Below, piece after piece: positions 42,154-49,605 of a stretch of 49,605 bases of DNA. This DNA comes from Aquisphaera insulae (lineage in GTDB: Bacteria > Planctomycetota > Planctomycetia > Isosphaerales > Isosphaeraceae). The stretch lies in NCBI RefSeq assembly GCF_011064615.1, contig NZ_JAALJH010000068.1:1-49605 (forward strand), given 5' to 3'. The first letter of the stretch is position 1. Each line of letters begins with the position of its first letter. Both the position numbers and the translations under genes were made by a program. A model generated the notes under the pieces. That model was not told the DNA's origin. It searched no databases and saw only the letters and a list, made by a program, of their open reading frames with translations.

Positions 42154-44715
42154 ATGCCCGTGGGCGATGACGTGCCGGCGGCCGACCCCGCCGAAACCTG
42201 GTTCCGCAAGACGGCCTGGGGCTGGCCAGACGCCCTGGCGCTGGCGCTCTGGAGCGCCACCGTCGCCTGGCTCTTCTGGGACGCGGTGCGTCTCCACGGT
42301 GCGCTCTTCTACTTCGACATCACCGAGATCAACTACCCCTACCGCGCCTTCTTCGCGGAGGAGCTTCGCGCCGGGCGATTCTCCCGCTGGTGCCCCTGGC
42401 TCTACTGTGGGCTGCCCCTCTACAGCGAGAGCCAGGCCGGGTATCTCCACCCGCTCAAGTACATCCTCTATCCCTGGATCGAGACCTGGAAGGCCTTCAA
42501 CCTGGATACGATCCTGTCCATCTGGCTGACGGGTGCCGGCACGTACGGCTGGCTCCGGCGGCATGTCGGGCCGGCCGCCGCCCTGACCGGCGGCGCGATC
42601 TTCGGGATCGGCGGCTTCACCTGGGCGCACCTGGTCCACACCAGCATGATCAACGCCCTGGCGAGCGTCCCGATCATGATCTGGGCCCTGGAATGGTCGT
42701 GGGACCGGGGCCACTGGCGCGGGGTCGTGATCGGGGCGGTGGCCATGGCCTGTCAGGTCTTTGCCGGCCACCTCCAGGATGTCCTCCTGACGGCCGGGAT
42801 GGTCGCCTGCTACGGCGGATTCCGCGGCCTCACCGCCGGCGCCGGCCCGGCCCGGTGGCGGGACCCGGCCATGGCCGCCGCGCTCGTCATCCTGGGCGTG
42901 CTGCTCTCGGCCATCCAATGGATCCCGTCCAAGGAGCTGCTCGACCGATCGCCGCGGGCGGGGGGGCTCAGCTACAACGACCTCACCTATGCGTCGTGGT
43001 CCCCCGAGCTCTTGCCGACGCTCCTGATGCGTGAGGCCTACGGCAGCCGCGCCCGCGACACGGACTGGATGGACGGCTTCTATCCATATCACGAGATGGA
43101 TGCCTACCTGGGGGCGCTCGGGCTGGCGCTCGCGTTCGTCGGGATCGGCGGGCCCGGGCGCCATGATCGCTGGACGGGATTCTGGTCGGGGCTGGCGGTC
43201 GTCGGCGGGTTGCTCATGCTGGGCAAGTTCACCTTCCTCTTCGACCACGCCCACCGGATCCCCATCCTGGGCAGTTCCCGAGAACCGGCGCGGTTCGTCC
43301 TCTGGGTCTCGCTGGCGGTGGCGGCGATGGCGGCGGTCGGCGTGGAGCGGCTCTCGCGACCGGGCGCCGTCCGGCTCGGCGGGGCGGTCCGGCTCCTGCT
43401 CGTGCTGGCGGTGGCATCGGCCCTGATCCTGGCGTACATCTATTCCCCGGTCTGGACGACCCCCCGGCGATGGAGCCAGCCCTACCACCTCGAGCGATAC
43501 CGATGGCTCGGGCAGGAGCTCCTCCGGGGCGTGGCCCGCAACCTCGCGATCGTCGTCACCGGCCTGATCGTGGCATCGAGGATGGCGAGATCCGCGAGCG
43601 AGCCGCTCCGTTCGAGGCTCGCCTGGATCCTGCCGATCCTGGTCCTCATGGACCTGTCCTCGGCGCATGCCTGGGATGCGCCGACGGTCGCCCCCGAATA
43701 CTGGACGAAGCCCCCGGCGACCGTCGAGCGGCTCCGGTCCGACCCGGATTTCATTCGCGTCTTCGGCGACGGCGACAAGCACTCGGGCGAGCCGGGCTAT
43801 GCCTCGGAGCCGGTGGACTTCCTCCGCGTCCGAGATCCCCTGGACTGGAGCCTCTCGGCGGCCTGGGGACTGCGCGGTGACAAGGGCGAGACACCGATGA
43901 GGTCCAAGCGCCTCCTCGACTACTTCGATGCCGCGAACCATCCGGGCTGCGGCCGATTCGACCTCGAGAGCGTAACCCACGTCGTCGTGGGCCGGGGCCA
44001 GCGCGAGGCTTTCACCCCCAGCAAGCCGGTCGGCTCGGCCTTCCTCCACCGCAACACGCGGGCCCTCCCCCGGGCCAGGCTCCTCGGCCTGCCCGCCTAT
44101 GCAAAAGACGACGCGGAAGCCGCGGCGCTGCTGGAGAAGCTGGGCGCCGAGAACCGTCACCGGATCATCGTGGAGGATCCGACGCGTCCCCTGTCGGAGG
44201 CCGTCGAGGCATCCGGCCGGGCGGAGATCGTCGAGGATCTCCCCGAGCTCGTGGCCGTGGAGACGAAATCGGAGGGCCCTTCCTACCTCCTCCTGGCGGA
44301 CACGTTCGACCCCGGCTGGTCCGCGACGGTGGACGGCCAGCCCGCCGAGATCCGCCCCGCCTACGTCGCCTTCCGGGCGGTCTATCTCCCCGCCGGTCCG
44401 CACCGGGTCATTTTCCGATACCGCCCGGCCGGCTTCATGACCGGGGCGGCCATCTCGGCGGCCGGCGTCGTGCTCGCGATCCTCCTGCTGCTGATGGGTC
44501 GTGCATCCGCATCAGACTTAACGAGTCACGCGATCCTGCCTCAACTCCCCCGGGCTCGATTCGTCCTCGTGTTCGCGTCGATCGCGATCATCGCGGCGTC
44601 CGTGATCGCCATCGGCCCCGGCTTCCAGGTCCATTCGAGTAGCCGCTGGAAGAACTCCTTCCATCGCTTCACCTGGGGCGCCGGGATCGAAGCGATGAAG
44701 GAATTCCGCCAGTGA
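42154..44715 (+). CDS. YfhO-family polytopic membrane protein
   Basis: The 853-residue protein resembles YfhO-type GT-C proteins, which in Firmicutes glycosylate lipoteichoic acid. The first helix is followed by an acidic loop (FYFDITEINYPYRAFFAEEL) and the segment PWLYCGLPLYSESQAGYLHP. Then come many helices (about twelve in total) and a soluble C-terminal domain (about 520-770; APEYWTKPPATVERLRSDPD, LLADTFDPGWSATVDGQPAE), a beta fold typical of the family. Two more helices end the protein. It probably transfers sugars from a lipid carrier to an envelope polymer. It likely shares a transcript with the two upstream genes. GGAAAGGA precedes the ATG. Confidence 0.85.
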   Translation: MPVGDDVPAADPAETWFRKTAWGWPDALALALWSATVAWLFWDAVRLHGALFYFDITEINYPYRAFFAEELRAGRFSRWCPWLYCGLPLYSESQAGYLHPLKYILYPWIETWKAFNLDTILSIWLTGAGTYGWLRRHVGPAAALTGGAIFGIGGFTWAHLVHTSMINALASVPIMIWALEWSWDRGHWRGVVIGAVAMACQVFAGHLQDVLLTAGMVACYGGFRGLTAGAGPARWRDPAMAAALVILGVLLSAIQWIPSKELLDRSPRAGGLSYNDLTYASWSPELLPTLLMREAYGSRARDTDWMDGFYPYHEMDAYLGALGLALAFVGIGGPGRHDRWTGFWSGLAVVGGLLMLGKFTFLFDHAHRIPILGSSREPARFVLWVSLAVAAMAAVGVERLSRPGAVRLGGAVRLLLVLAVASALILAYIYSPVWTTPRRWSQPYHLERYRWLGQELLRGVARNLAIVVTGLIVASRMARSASEPLRSRLAWILPILVLMDLSSAHAWDAPTVAPEYWTKPPATVERLRSDPDFIRVFGDGDKHSGEPGYASEPVDFLRVRDPLDWSLSAAWGLRGDKGETPMRSKRLLDYFDAANHPGCGRFDLESVTHVVVGRGQREAFTPSKPVGSAFLHRNTRALPRARLLGLPAYAKDDAEAAALLEKLGAENRHRIIVEDPTRPLSEAVEASGRAEIVEDLPELVAVETKSEGPSYLLLADTFDPGWSATVDGQPAEIRPAYVAFRAVYLPAGPHRVIFRYRPAGFMTGAAISAAGVVLAILLLLMGRASASDLTSHAILPQLPRARFVLVFASIAIIAASVIAIGPGFQVHSSSRWKNSFHRFTWGAGIEAMKEFRQ

Positions 44716-45136
44716 CGGTCCCAGTCCGGGTGAGCGGACATCCCCTTCCGGACCCCGACATGACCCCTCGCCCACAGGCCCGGATTGCCCGGTCGCGATT
44801 GGCTTCGTTTGTCGGATCGCCGACGTTGAATGTTATCCGCAAATCCTTATCCTGAAATGCATTAGGCGCTGGTTTTCGATTGGCTTTGCCCCCCATTTTC
44901 TGCCAATTCCGCCGGCCCGCGTCCTCCGCGCGGGCCGGCGCCGGTGCGTTCCTCACCGAGACCGAATTGTCAAGGAGCCTTCCGAGGTTCCCGCACGCAC
45001 GGCGCGCAAGAATCTCTCCCTACTCAATACAGTCCCGACGAGCCCGTTCCGAGTTTCACAAAAATGGAGAAAATCGGCGCGCGTGCCTCTACAATCGCGC
45101 CGTGGCAATCGGCACATCCGGACAGGCGCCTCCCCC
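44716..45136 (+). other. 421-bp intergenic region with a strong hairpin
   Basis: No gene is seen. A perfect 12-bp stem with a 7-nt loop (44910-44921 with 44929-44940) lies about 200 nt after the YfhO stop, with a T-rich flank (CATTTTC) upstream of it. An inverted repeat ATTGGC/GCCAAT (44879-44884, 44902-44907) precedes it. A TACAAT box at 45090-45095 lies 42 nt before the next ATG and may be its -10 element. Confidence 0.5.
44910..44940. terminator. 12-bp GC-rich hairpin
   Basis: CGCCGGCCCGCG pairs exactly with CGCGGGCCGGCG around a TCCTCCG loop. There is no clear T-run on either side, so it may be a terminator or a protein/RNA structural site. Confidence 0.55.
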
Positions 45137-46339
45137 ATGCGACTCCTCTTCTCCTCGACCCATTGCCTCCTCGACCCCTCCAGCGGCGCGGCGATCGCCA
45201 CGCGGGAGCTGCTCTCGAGCCGCGGGGCCGAGTGCCGGGCGTTCACGGCCGGAGTGCTCGACTATGAGGAGGAGACGTCCCTGGGCCAGGCCCTCGGCAC
45301 GCTCGGGCTGCCGACGGCTCGGTTCGCGGCGGACCTGGGCGGGGGGCGCGCCGCGGAGGTCATCGACGTGGAGGCGGGGCGCGTCAGGTGCACGATCCTC
45401 GCCACCCGGTCGAGCCGCGCGGAGCGATCGCCGGACCGGGAGGAATCGGCGAGCTTCCTCGAGCTGGCCACGCAGGTCCTCGACCGCTTCCGACCCGACG
45501 CCCTGCTCACCTACGGCGGCCACCCGGCGAGCCTCGAGCTGATGCGGCGGGCGAGGGCTCGCGGCATCCGGGTGGCGTTCCACCTGCACAACTTCGGCTA
45601 CCGCGACCGGATCGCCTTCGAGGACGCGGACGTCGTCATCTTCCCCTCGGAGTTCTCCCGCCGCCATCACGCCCGGCTCCTCGGCCTGGACGGGCCGGTG
45701 ATCTCCAACGCCATCGACCTGTCGCGGGTGGTCGTCCCCGAGGCCGAGCGAGTCCCTCGTTACGTCACGTTCGTGAACCCGCAGCCGGCCAAGGGGATGA
45801 CCGTCTTCGCCCGGATCGCGATCGAGCTCAACGCCCGCCGCCCGGACATCCCGCTGCTGGTCGTCGAGGGCCGCGGCACGGCCGAGGCCCTGGGCCGGCT
45901 GCCGGTGGACCTCTCCGGGCTGGCGAACCTCCACCGGATGGCCGTCACGCCCGACCCGCGCGACTTCTACAAGGTCAGCCGGGCCGTGCTCGTCCCGTCG
46001 CTCTGGCGCGAATCCCTGGGCCGGGTGCCGGTGGAGGCCCTGGCCAACGGCATCCCCGTGCTGGCCAGCGACCGCGGGGCGCTGCCGGAGACGCTCGGCG
46101 ACGCCGGCTTCCTCTTCACCATTCCTGAACAATACATGCCGAGCTCCCTGGAGATCCCGACCGCCCGCGAGGTCGCCCCCTGGCTGGCCATCCTTGAGAG
46201 GCTCTGGGACGACCCGGACTTCGAGGCACGGCATCGCGAGCTCGCCCTGCGGGAATCCCGCCGCTGGGATCCCGCGGAGATCGCGGGGCAGTTCGAGCAT
46301 GCGCTGCATCCTATCCAGAACCACGATCGCCCATCCTGA
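45137..46339 (+). CDS. GT4-family glycosyltransferase
   Basis: The 400-residue protein is a GT-B fold glycosyltransferase of family 4, using a nucleotide-sugar donor. The N-terminal domain has SSTHCLLDPSSGAAIATREL; the C-terminal domain has YVTFVNPQPAKGMTVFARIA and the donor-site E-x7-E motif in WRESLGRVPVEALANGIPVL, followed by ASDRGALPETLGDAGFLF. I chose the ATG at 45137 since it starts the first beta strand; a 18-codon extension upstream has no support. It stands alone after the glycosyltransferase-like membrane genes, suggesting a shared envelope or capsule role. The acceptor is unknown. Confidence 0.92.
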   Translation: MRLLFSSTHCLLDPSSGAAIATRELLSSRGAECRAFTAGVLDYEEETSLGQALGTLGLPTARFAADLGGGRAAEVIDVEAGRVRCTILATRSSRAERSPDREESASFLELATQVLDRFRPDALLTYGGHPASLELMRRARARGIRVAFHLHNFGYRDRIAFEDADVVIFPSEFSRRHHARLLGLDGPVISNAIDLSRVVVPEAERVPRYVTFVNPQPAKGMTVFARIAIELNARRPDIPLLVVEGRGTAEALGRLPVDLSGLANLHRMAVTPDPRDFYKVSRAVLVPSLWRESLGRVPVEALANGIPVLASDRGALPETLGDAGFLFTIPEQYMPSSLEIPTAREVAPWLAILERLWDDPDFEARHRELALRESRRWDPAEIAGQFEHALHPIQNHDRPS

Positions 46340-46839
46340 CCCATGACCATTACATTCCGTCTTCTCATGTTCTTCCTTGTCAAAAAACAAGCGCTCATTC
46401 ATTCCCCCAAGACTCGAATGGTCGGAAATACGCGCAAAAGTGAAGGCGAGTCTTCATGACTCGAAACAAATTTTTCCGGGATTTTGTGCCGCCGTTAACG
46501 ATCCCTCGAAGCCGCAATCCGGCAAGGACTTAAGGATTTCATCGGCGCCCCGCCGTCGGCAAAACATGGTCGAAATCGACCAGCCGGCGGAGACAAATTT
46601 CTTGACATGGCCTGGATCTGGCTTATCATCGCCACCCGTCCAAAAGAACCTCTTTCGATTTGATCCTATCGTTAACTTCTCATGCGAGCTCGCGGGATGG
46701 CATCCGGGGAACCGGGCCGTCCGGACGGGGCTCGGCTCGATCGACTGATACCGACTGGGGCGTCACCCCGCGGACGCGGCATGCGCCGGGGCGTTCGGGG
46801 TGATGAGGGAACGGTCCGCGAAGGCCGAGGGATCGCATC
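46340..46839 (+). other. 500-bp AT-richer upstream region of the RHS gene
   Basis: No gene is supported; an open frame of 123 codons at 46377-46748 has unusual composition and no domain. The region is clearly less GC-rich than its surroundings and holds a consensus-like promoter. A small hairpin CTTGT (46376-46380) / ACAAG (46387-46391) lies 36 nt after the GT4 stop. From TATCAT to the ATG is about 210 nt, a long leader. Confidence 0.6.
46602..46629 (+). promoter_or_regulatory. Consensus-like sigma-70 promoter of the RHS gene
   Basis: A perfect TTGACA (46602-46607) is separated by 16 nt from TATCAT (46624-46629; 5 of 6 consensus). It is the best such pair in the window and points towards the RHS gene, with a roughly 204-nt leader before the ATG at 46840. 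Confidence 0.6.
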
Positions 46840-49605
46840 ATGAGCAAGCTGCGCCTGACCTTCACCGAGCGCCGCCGTGCGCGCATGGCGCTCAAGTTCG
46901 ACACGCTCGACCAGATCGAGCAGCGGGTGATGGTCACCGAGCCCATCAGCCTGACGGCCCTGAGCCTGGGCATCCCGCTGGGCCTGAGCACGATCCTCGG
47001 CCGGGAGGACGACCGGGCCGGCGCGGCACCGGCAACAGCCCGGATCGGTCGGCCCACCGCCCCGGCGGGCCAGGCGCCGGCCGTGGCGGATTCAAGCCCC
47101 GCGCGGACGATCGACCTCGTCCCCATGCTGAGATCCCGGTCGGGTGTGCCATCCGCCGGAAGAGGGGCCCCACTTCCGGCGGTCGGCGTGAACAGGCCAG
47201 CCTCCGATGGCGACTGGCTGACGCTGGTTCCTCGCCCATCCGAGCCGACCGGCGGAATCTCGGGCCCCGCCGTGCCGGCGAGGACTGGCGGGAACGCGGG
47301 CGGCCCGGCCGTCGGCTCGCAGGTCTCCGCGCCGGCCTCGTTCCCCACCACCTCGACCGGCGTGATCTCCCGGCTCAACATCACGGCGCCGGCCTCCGCG
47401 GCCCCGCTCGCCGCGGCGGCGTCCGCCTCGACGGCCTTGGACTCATCGGCGGTGGCTCGTTCGGGCCAGGACTCGGCGTCCAGCCTGCTGAACGGGCGCT
47501 GGAACAAGATCCATCCCAACACCATCTACGTCTGGAAGACGTGGCACAGCGTCGACTACGTCAGCGGCACGACACTCTTCGAGGGCTTCGAGCAGATCGC
47601 CAACATGGGCGGTGCCGCCGACTATCGCGCCCAGGCCATGAAATGGGGGACGTTGACGTTCCCCATCACGTACTATGCGAACACCTATAGCTGGGATACC
47701 TCGTCACTCACGGCCGCCCCTTCGGTCGTCGTCGCCGGCAGTATCTCCGGTGCCAACTCGCCCCATCTCACATTCACCTGGGCCGCGAACAACTCGGTCG
47801 CGAGCATCCGGACGATCGTCCTCACGATCACGGCGCACAACGGCACGATCGCGACGAAGAGCTATCCGATCTACGTCCCGGCGGTCAGCGGCGCCACGGG
47901 GATCACCACCCCCACCTATTCCGACGTGATGCCGTCGGACCTGGTCCTACCCGGCGGGGACGAGATCCCCGCCCAGTACGCATCGATCGTCAGCCAGACC
48001 GGGGCGCTGCACACGACGATCAACCTCCCCTCGTACAACCCCAACATCGCGGGCCTCTCCCTCGAGTACAACTCGCTCTCGGCCGACCCGAAGCCGATCT
48101 TCGTCGCCCGCCACACGATCAACGAGAGCCCCGACCCGCCGACCCAGGTCACCGGCCAGGTGACCGTGGGCGCGGCGGCCGGTTCGACGACCACGTATAC
48201 CGGGACCTCGGCCCTGGAAGGGGGCGACATCCTCCAGATGGGCCTCCAGGACGACGTCAGCTCGCTGAGCACCGGCCGCTACAGCTACACGGCCACCATC
48301 GCCGACTCGTACACGAGCCTCGTCACGACCACGTACAGCGGCTCGATGACCGTGATCAACGAGTCGGCCAACGCCTTCGGCGCCGGGTGGACGCTCGCGG
48401 GCTGGCAGCGGGTCCTCTCGAGCGGCAGCGGCGCGGCCGTGCTCACCGGCAACGGGACGAGCCTCTGGTTCGCGCTCAGCGGCGGCAGCTACGTCACCCC
48501 CTCGGGCGACTTCTCCACGCTCGTCCAGAACGGCGACGGCAGCTTCACCCGCACGCTCAAGGACGGCACGAAGCTGAATTTCCGCTCGGCCGACGGCTAC
48601 GAATCGTCGGTCGTCGATCGCAACGGGCTGCGGACGACCTTCGCCTACGACGCCACCAATGGCAAGCTGACGACGATCACCGACCCCTATAGCAAGATCA
48701 CGACCTTCGCCTACGACGGATCGGCCAAGCTCCAGACGATCACCGACCCCGCCAGCCGCATCACCACCTTCACGCACAGCGGCGCCAACCTCGCCACGGT
48801 CAAGTACCCCGACCTTGCGGTCAACACGTACACGTACGATTCCTCCCATCGGTTGACGTCGATCGCCGACGCACGCACCAACCTGGAGACGATCGCGTAC
48901 GACTCCGCCGGGCGGGTGGGGACGATCACGCGATCGGACAGCAGCACGCAGCTCTTCTCCGCCTTCCAGGAGCAAGGGTACTCCTCGACCGGCTCGACGG
49001 GCTACAACATCTTCAGCGAGTCGTCCTCCACGTACACCGATCCGCTGGGGCGAGCCTGGTCGATCCGGCCGGACTGGCGAGGGCTCGGCGTCAGCAGCCA
49101 GCCGCTGGACCCGGCCGGCAACGCCTCCACCAGCCTGATCGACGCCAACGGCCTGCCGAAGGTGAGCATCGACGGCCTGGGCCGCGTCACGACGTCCGCC
49201 TACGACGCGAAGGGGAACCTCACCGGCCAGACCCGGCCCGACGGGAGCACCATCGCTTATAGCTACAATTCCTACTCCGAGGTCACGTCGGCGACCGACC
49301 CGCGCGGCAAGATCACGACCTACACCTACGACAGCGGCGGCGGCGTCTCGGGGAACCTCAACGGCAACCTGATCGGCGTCCGCGACCCTCTCAATGACCT
49401 GACGACGATGACGTACTCGGCGACGGGCCGCCTGGCGACCGTCACCGACCCGCTGAACCACACCACCAGCCTGGGCTACGACTCGCAGGACCGATTACTC
49501 ACCGTCACCTACCCCGGCCCGGCCTCCGCCTACCTGTCGTACGACGCCAAGGGGAACGTCGCCTCCGCCACCAACGAGCTGGGCAAGGTCACGACGTATG
49601 CCTAC
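46840..49605 (+). CDS. RHS/YD-repeat surface protein, N-terminal part (cut by window end)
   Basis: The frame is open from ATG 46840 to the window end, 922 codons without a stop. The N terminus is basic, then LKFDTLDQIEQRVMVTEP (18-35), which resembles the LEPR-like motif found at the start of many large planctomycete surface proteins. A long Ala/Pro/Ser linker (about 55-215) follows, then a folded part beginning WNKIHPNTIYVWKTWHSVDY. Bacterial Ig-like strands (about 290-500) precede at least ten YD repeats (TTFAYDATNGKLTTITD, TYDSSHRLTSIADARTN, GYDSQDRLLTVTYPG). RHS proteins wrap into shells that often enclose a C-terminal toxin. The toxin part, if any, lies beyond the window. AAGG precedes the ATG weakly. 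Confidence 0.88.
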   Translation, partial: MSKLRLTFTERRRARMALKFDTLDQIEQRVMVTEPISLTALSLGIPLGLSTILGREDDRAGAAPATARIGRPTAPAGQAPAVADSSPARTIDLVPMLRSRSGVPSAGRGAPLPAVGVNRPASDGDWLTLVPRPSEPTGGISGPAVPARTGGNAGGPAVGSQVSAPASFPTTSTGVISRLNITAPASAAPLAAAASASTALDSSAVARSGQDSASSLLNGRWNKIHPNTIYVWKTWHSVDYVSGTTLFEGFEQIANMGGAADYRAQAMKWGTLTFPITYYANTYSWDTSSLTAAPSVVVAGSISGANSPHLTFTWAANNSVASIRTIVLTITAHNGTIATKSYPIYVPAVSGATGITTPTYSDVMPSDLVLPGGDEIPAQYASIVSQTGALHTTINLPSYNPNIAGLSLEYNSLSADPKPIFVARHTINESPDPPTQVTGQVTVGAAAGSTTTYTGTSALEGGDILQMGLQDDVSSLSTGRYSYTATIADSYTSLVTTTYSGSMTVINESANAFGAGWTLAGWQRVLSSGSGAAVLTGNGTSLWFALSGGSYVTPSGDFSTLVQNGDGSFTRTLKDGTKLNFRSADGYESSVVDRNGLRTTFAYDATNGKLTTITDPYSKITTFAYDGSAKLQTITDPASRITTFTHSGANLATVKYPDLAVNTYTYDSSHRLTSIADARTNLETIAYDSAGRVGTITRSDSSTQLFSAFQEQGYSSTGSTGYNIFSESSSTYTDPLGRAWSIRPDWRGLGVSSQPLDPAGNASTSLIDANGLPKVSIDGLGRVTTSAYDAKGNLTGQTRPDGSTIAYSYNSYSEVTSATDPRGKITTYTYDSGGGVSGNLNGNLIGVRDPLNDLTTMTYSATGRLATVTDPLNHTTSLGYDSQDRLLTVTYPGPASAYLSYDAKGNVASATNELGKVTTYAY

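Noticed and set aside
46377..46748. 123-codon frame before the RHS gene
   Set aside because: Spans the promoter pair and has no domain; composition is that of the AT-richer non-coding region.

Overview
The window is a high-GC stretch with no rRNA, tRNA, CRISPR array or transposase that I can see. Its gene content points to a planctomycete, most like the Isosphaeraceae. The evidence is an ECF sigma factor fused to a membrane anchor and coiled coil, a MoxR/DUF58/VWA operon, many secreted proteins without recognisable families, a very large RHS/YD-repeat surface protein with a planctomycete-like basic N-terminal motif, and lone MCE/MlaE and GspE genes. The lineage is inferred from this content, not from a marker gene.

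Layout. 1-5.4 kb: a 116-bp-period tandem repeat, then three minus-strand genes: a secreted calcineurin-like phosphoesterase, a Tat-exported FAD-dependent oxidoreductase and an ECF sigma factor. 5.4-8.2 kb: a HEAT-repeat protein, an MlaE permease and an MlaD (MCE) protein, a lipid-transport-like set without its ATPase. 8.4-10.6 kb: a FlgM-like small protein and a GspE/PilB-type ATPase. 10.7-15.9 kb: three exported proteins of unknown function and a diadenylate cyclase-like protein with altered catalytic motifs. 15.9-22.4 kb: a coiled-coil membrane protein, the membrane-anchored ECF sigma factor, an isochorismatase-family hydrolase and a PAS-GAF-receiver protein.

22.4-31.3 kb is a seven-gene minus-strand operon: NHL-repeat protein, giant VWA protein, MoxR ATPase, small 3-TM protein, DUF58 protein, 45-residue membrane microprotein and BatA-like VWA protein. 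This is probably an envelope stress or protein-complex maturation system. 31.4-37.3 kb: a Rieske protein, a small conserved-looking protein, a GNAT acetyltransferase, an RNase Z-like hydrolase, a membrane acyltransferase, an STN-domain protein and a single-TM protein. 37.3-46.3 kb: PdxA, a B12-binding radical SAM protein, two large polytopic glycosyltransferase-like proteins (the second YfhO-type) and a GT4 glycosyltransferase. 46.8 kb to the end: the start of an RHS protein cut by the window edge, behind the best sigma-70-like promoter in the window.

How genes may work together (inference). The MoxR operon is one functional unit. HEAT-MlaE-MlaD is probably one envelope lipid-handling unit that borrows an ATPase from elsewhere. 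The radical SAM, GT-C and YfhO genes are tightly packed and may be co-transcribed. The most unusual single proteins are the diadenylate cyclase variant, the sigma factor with an extracytoplasmic coiled coil, and the kinase-less PAS-GAF-receiver protein. I found no clearly new multi-gene defence or mobile system.
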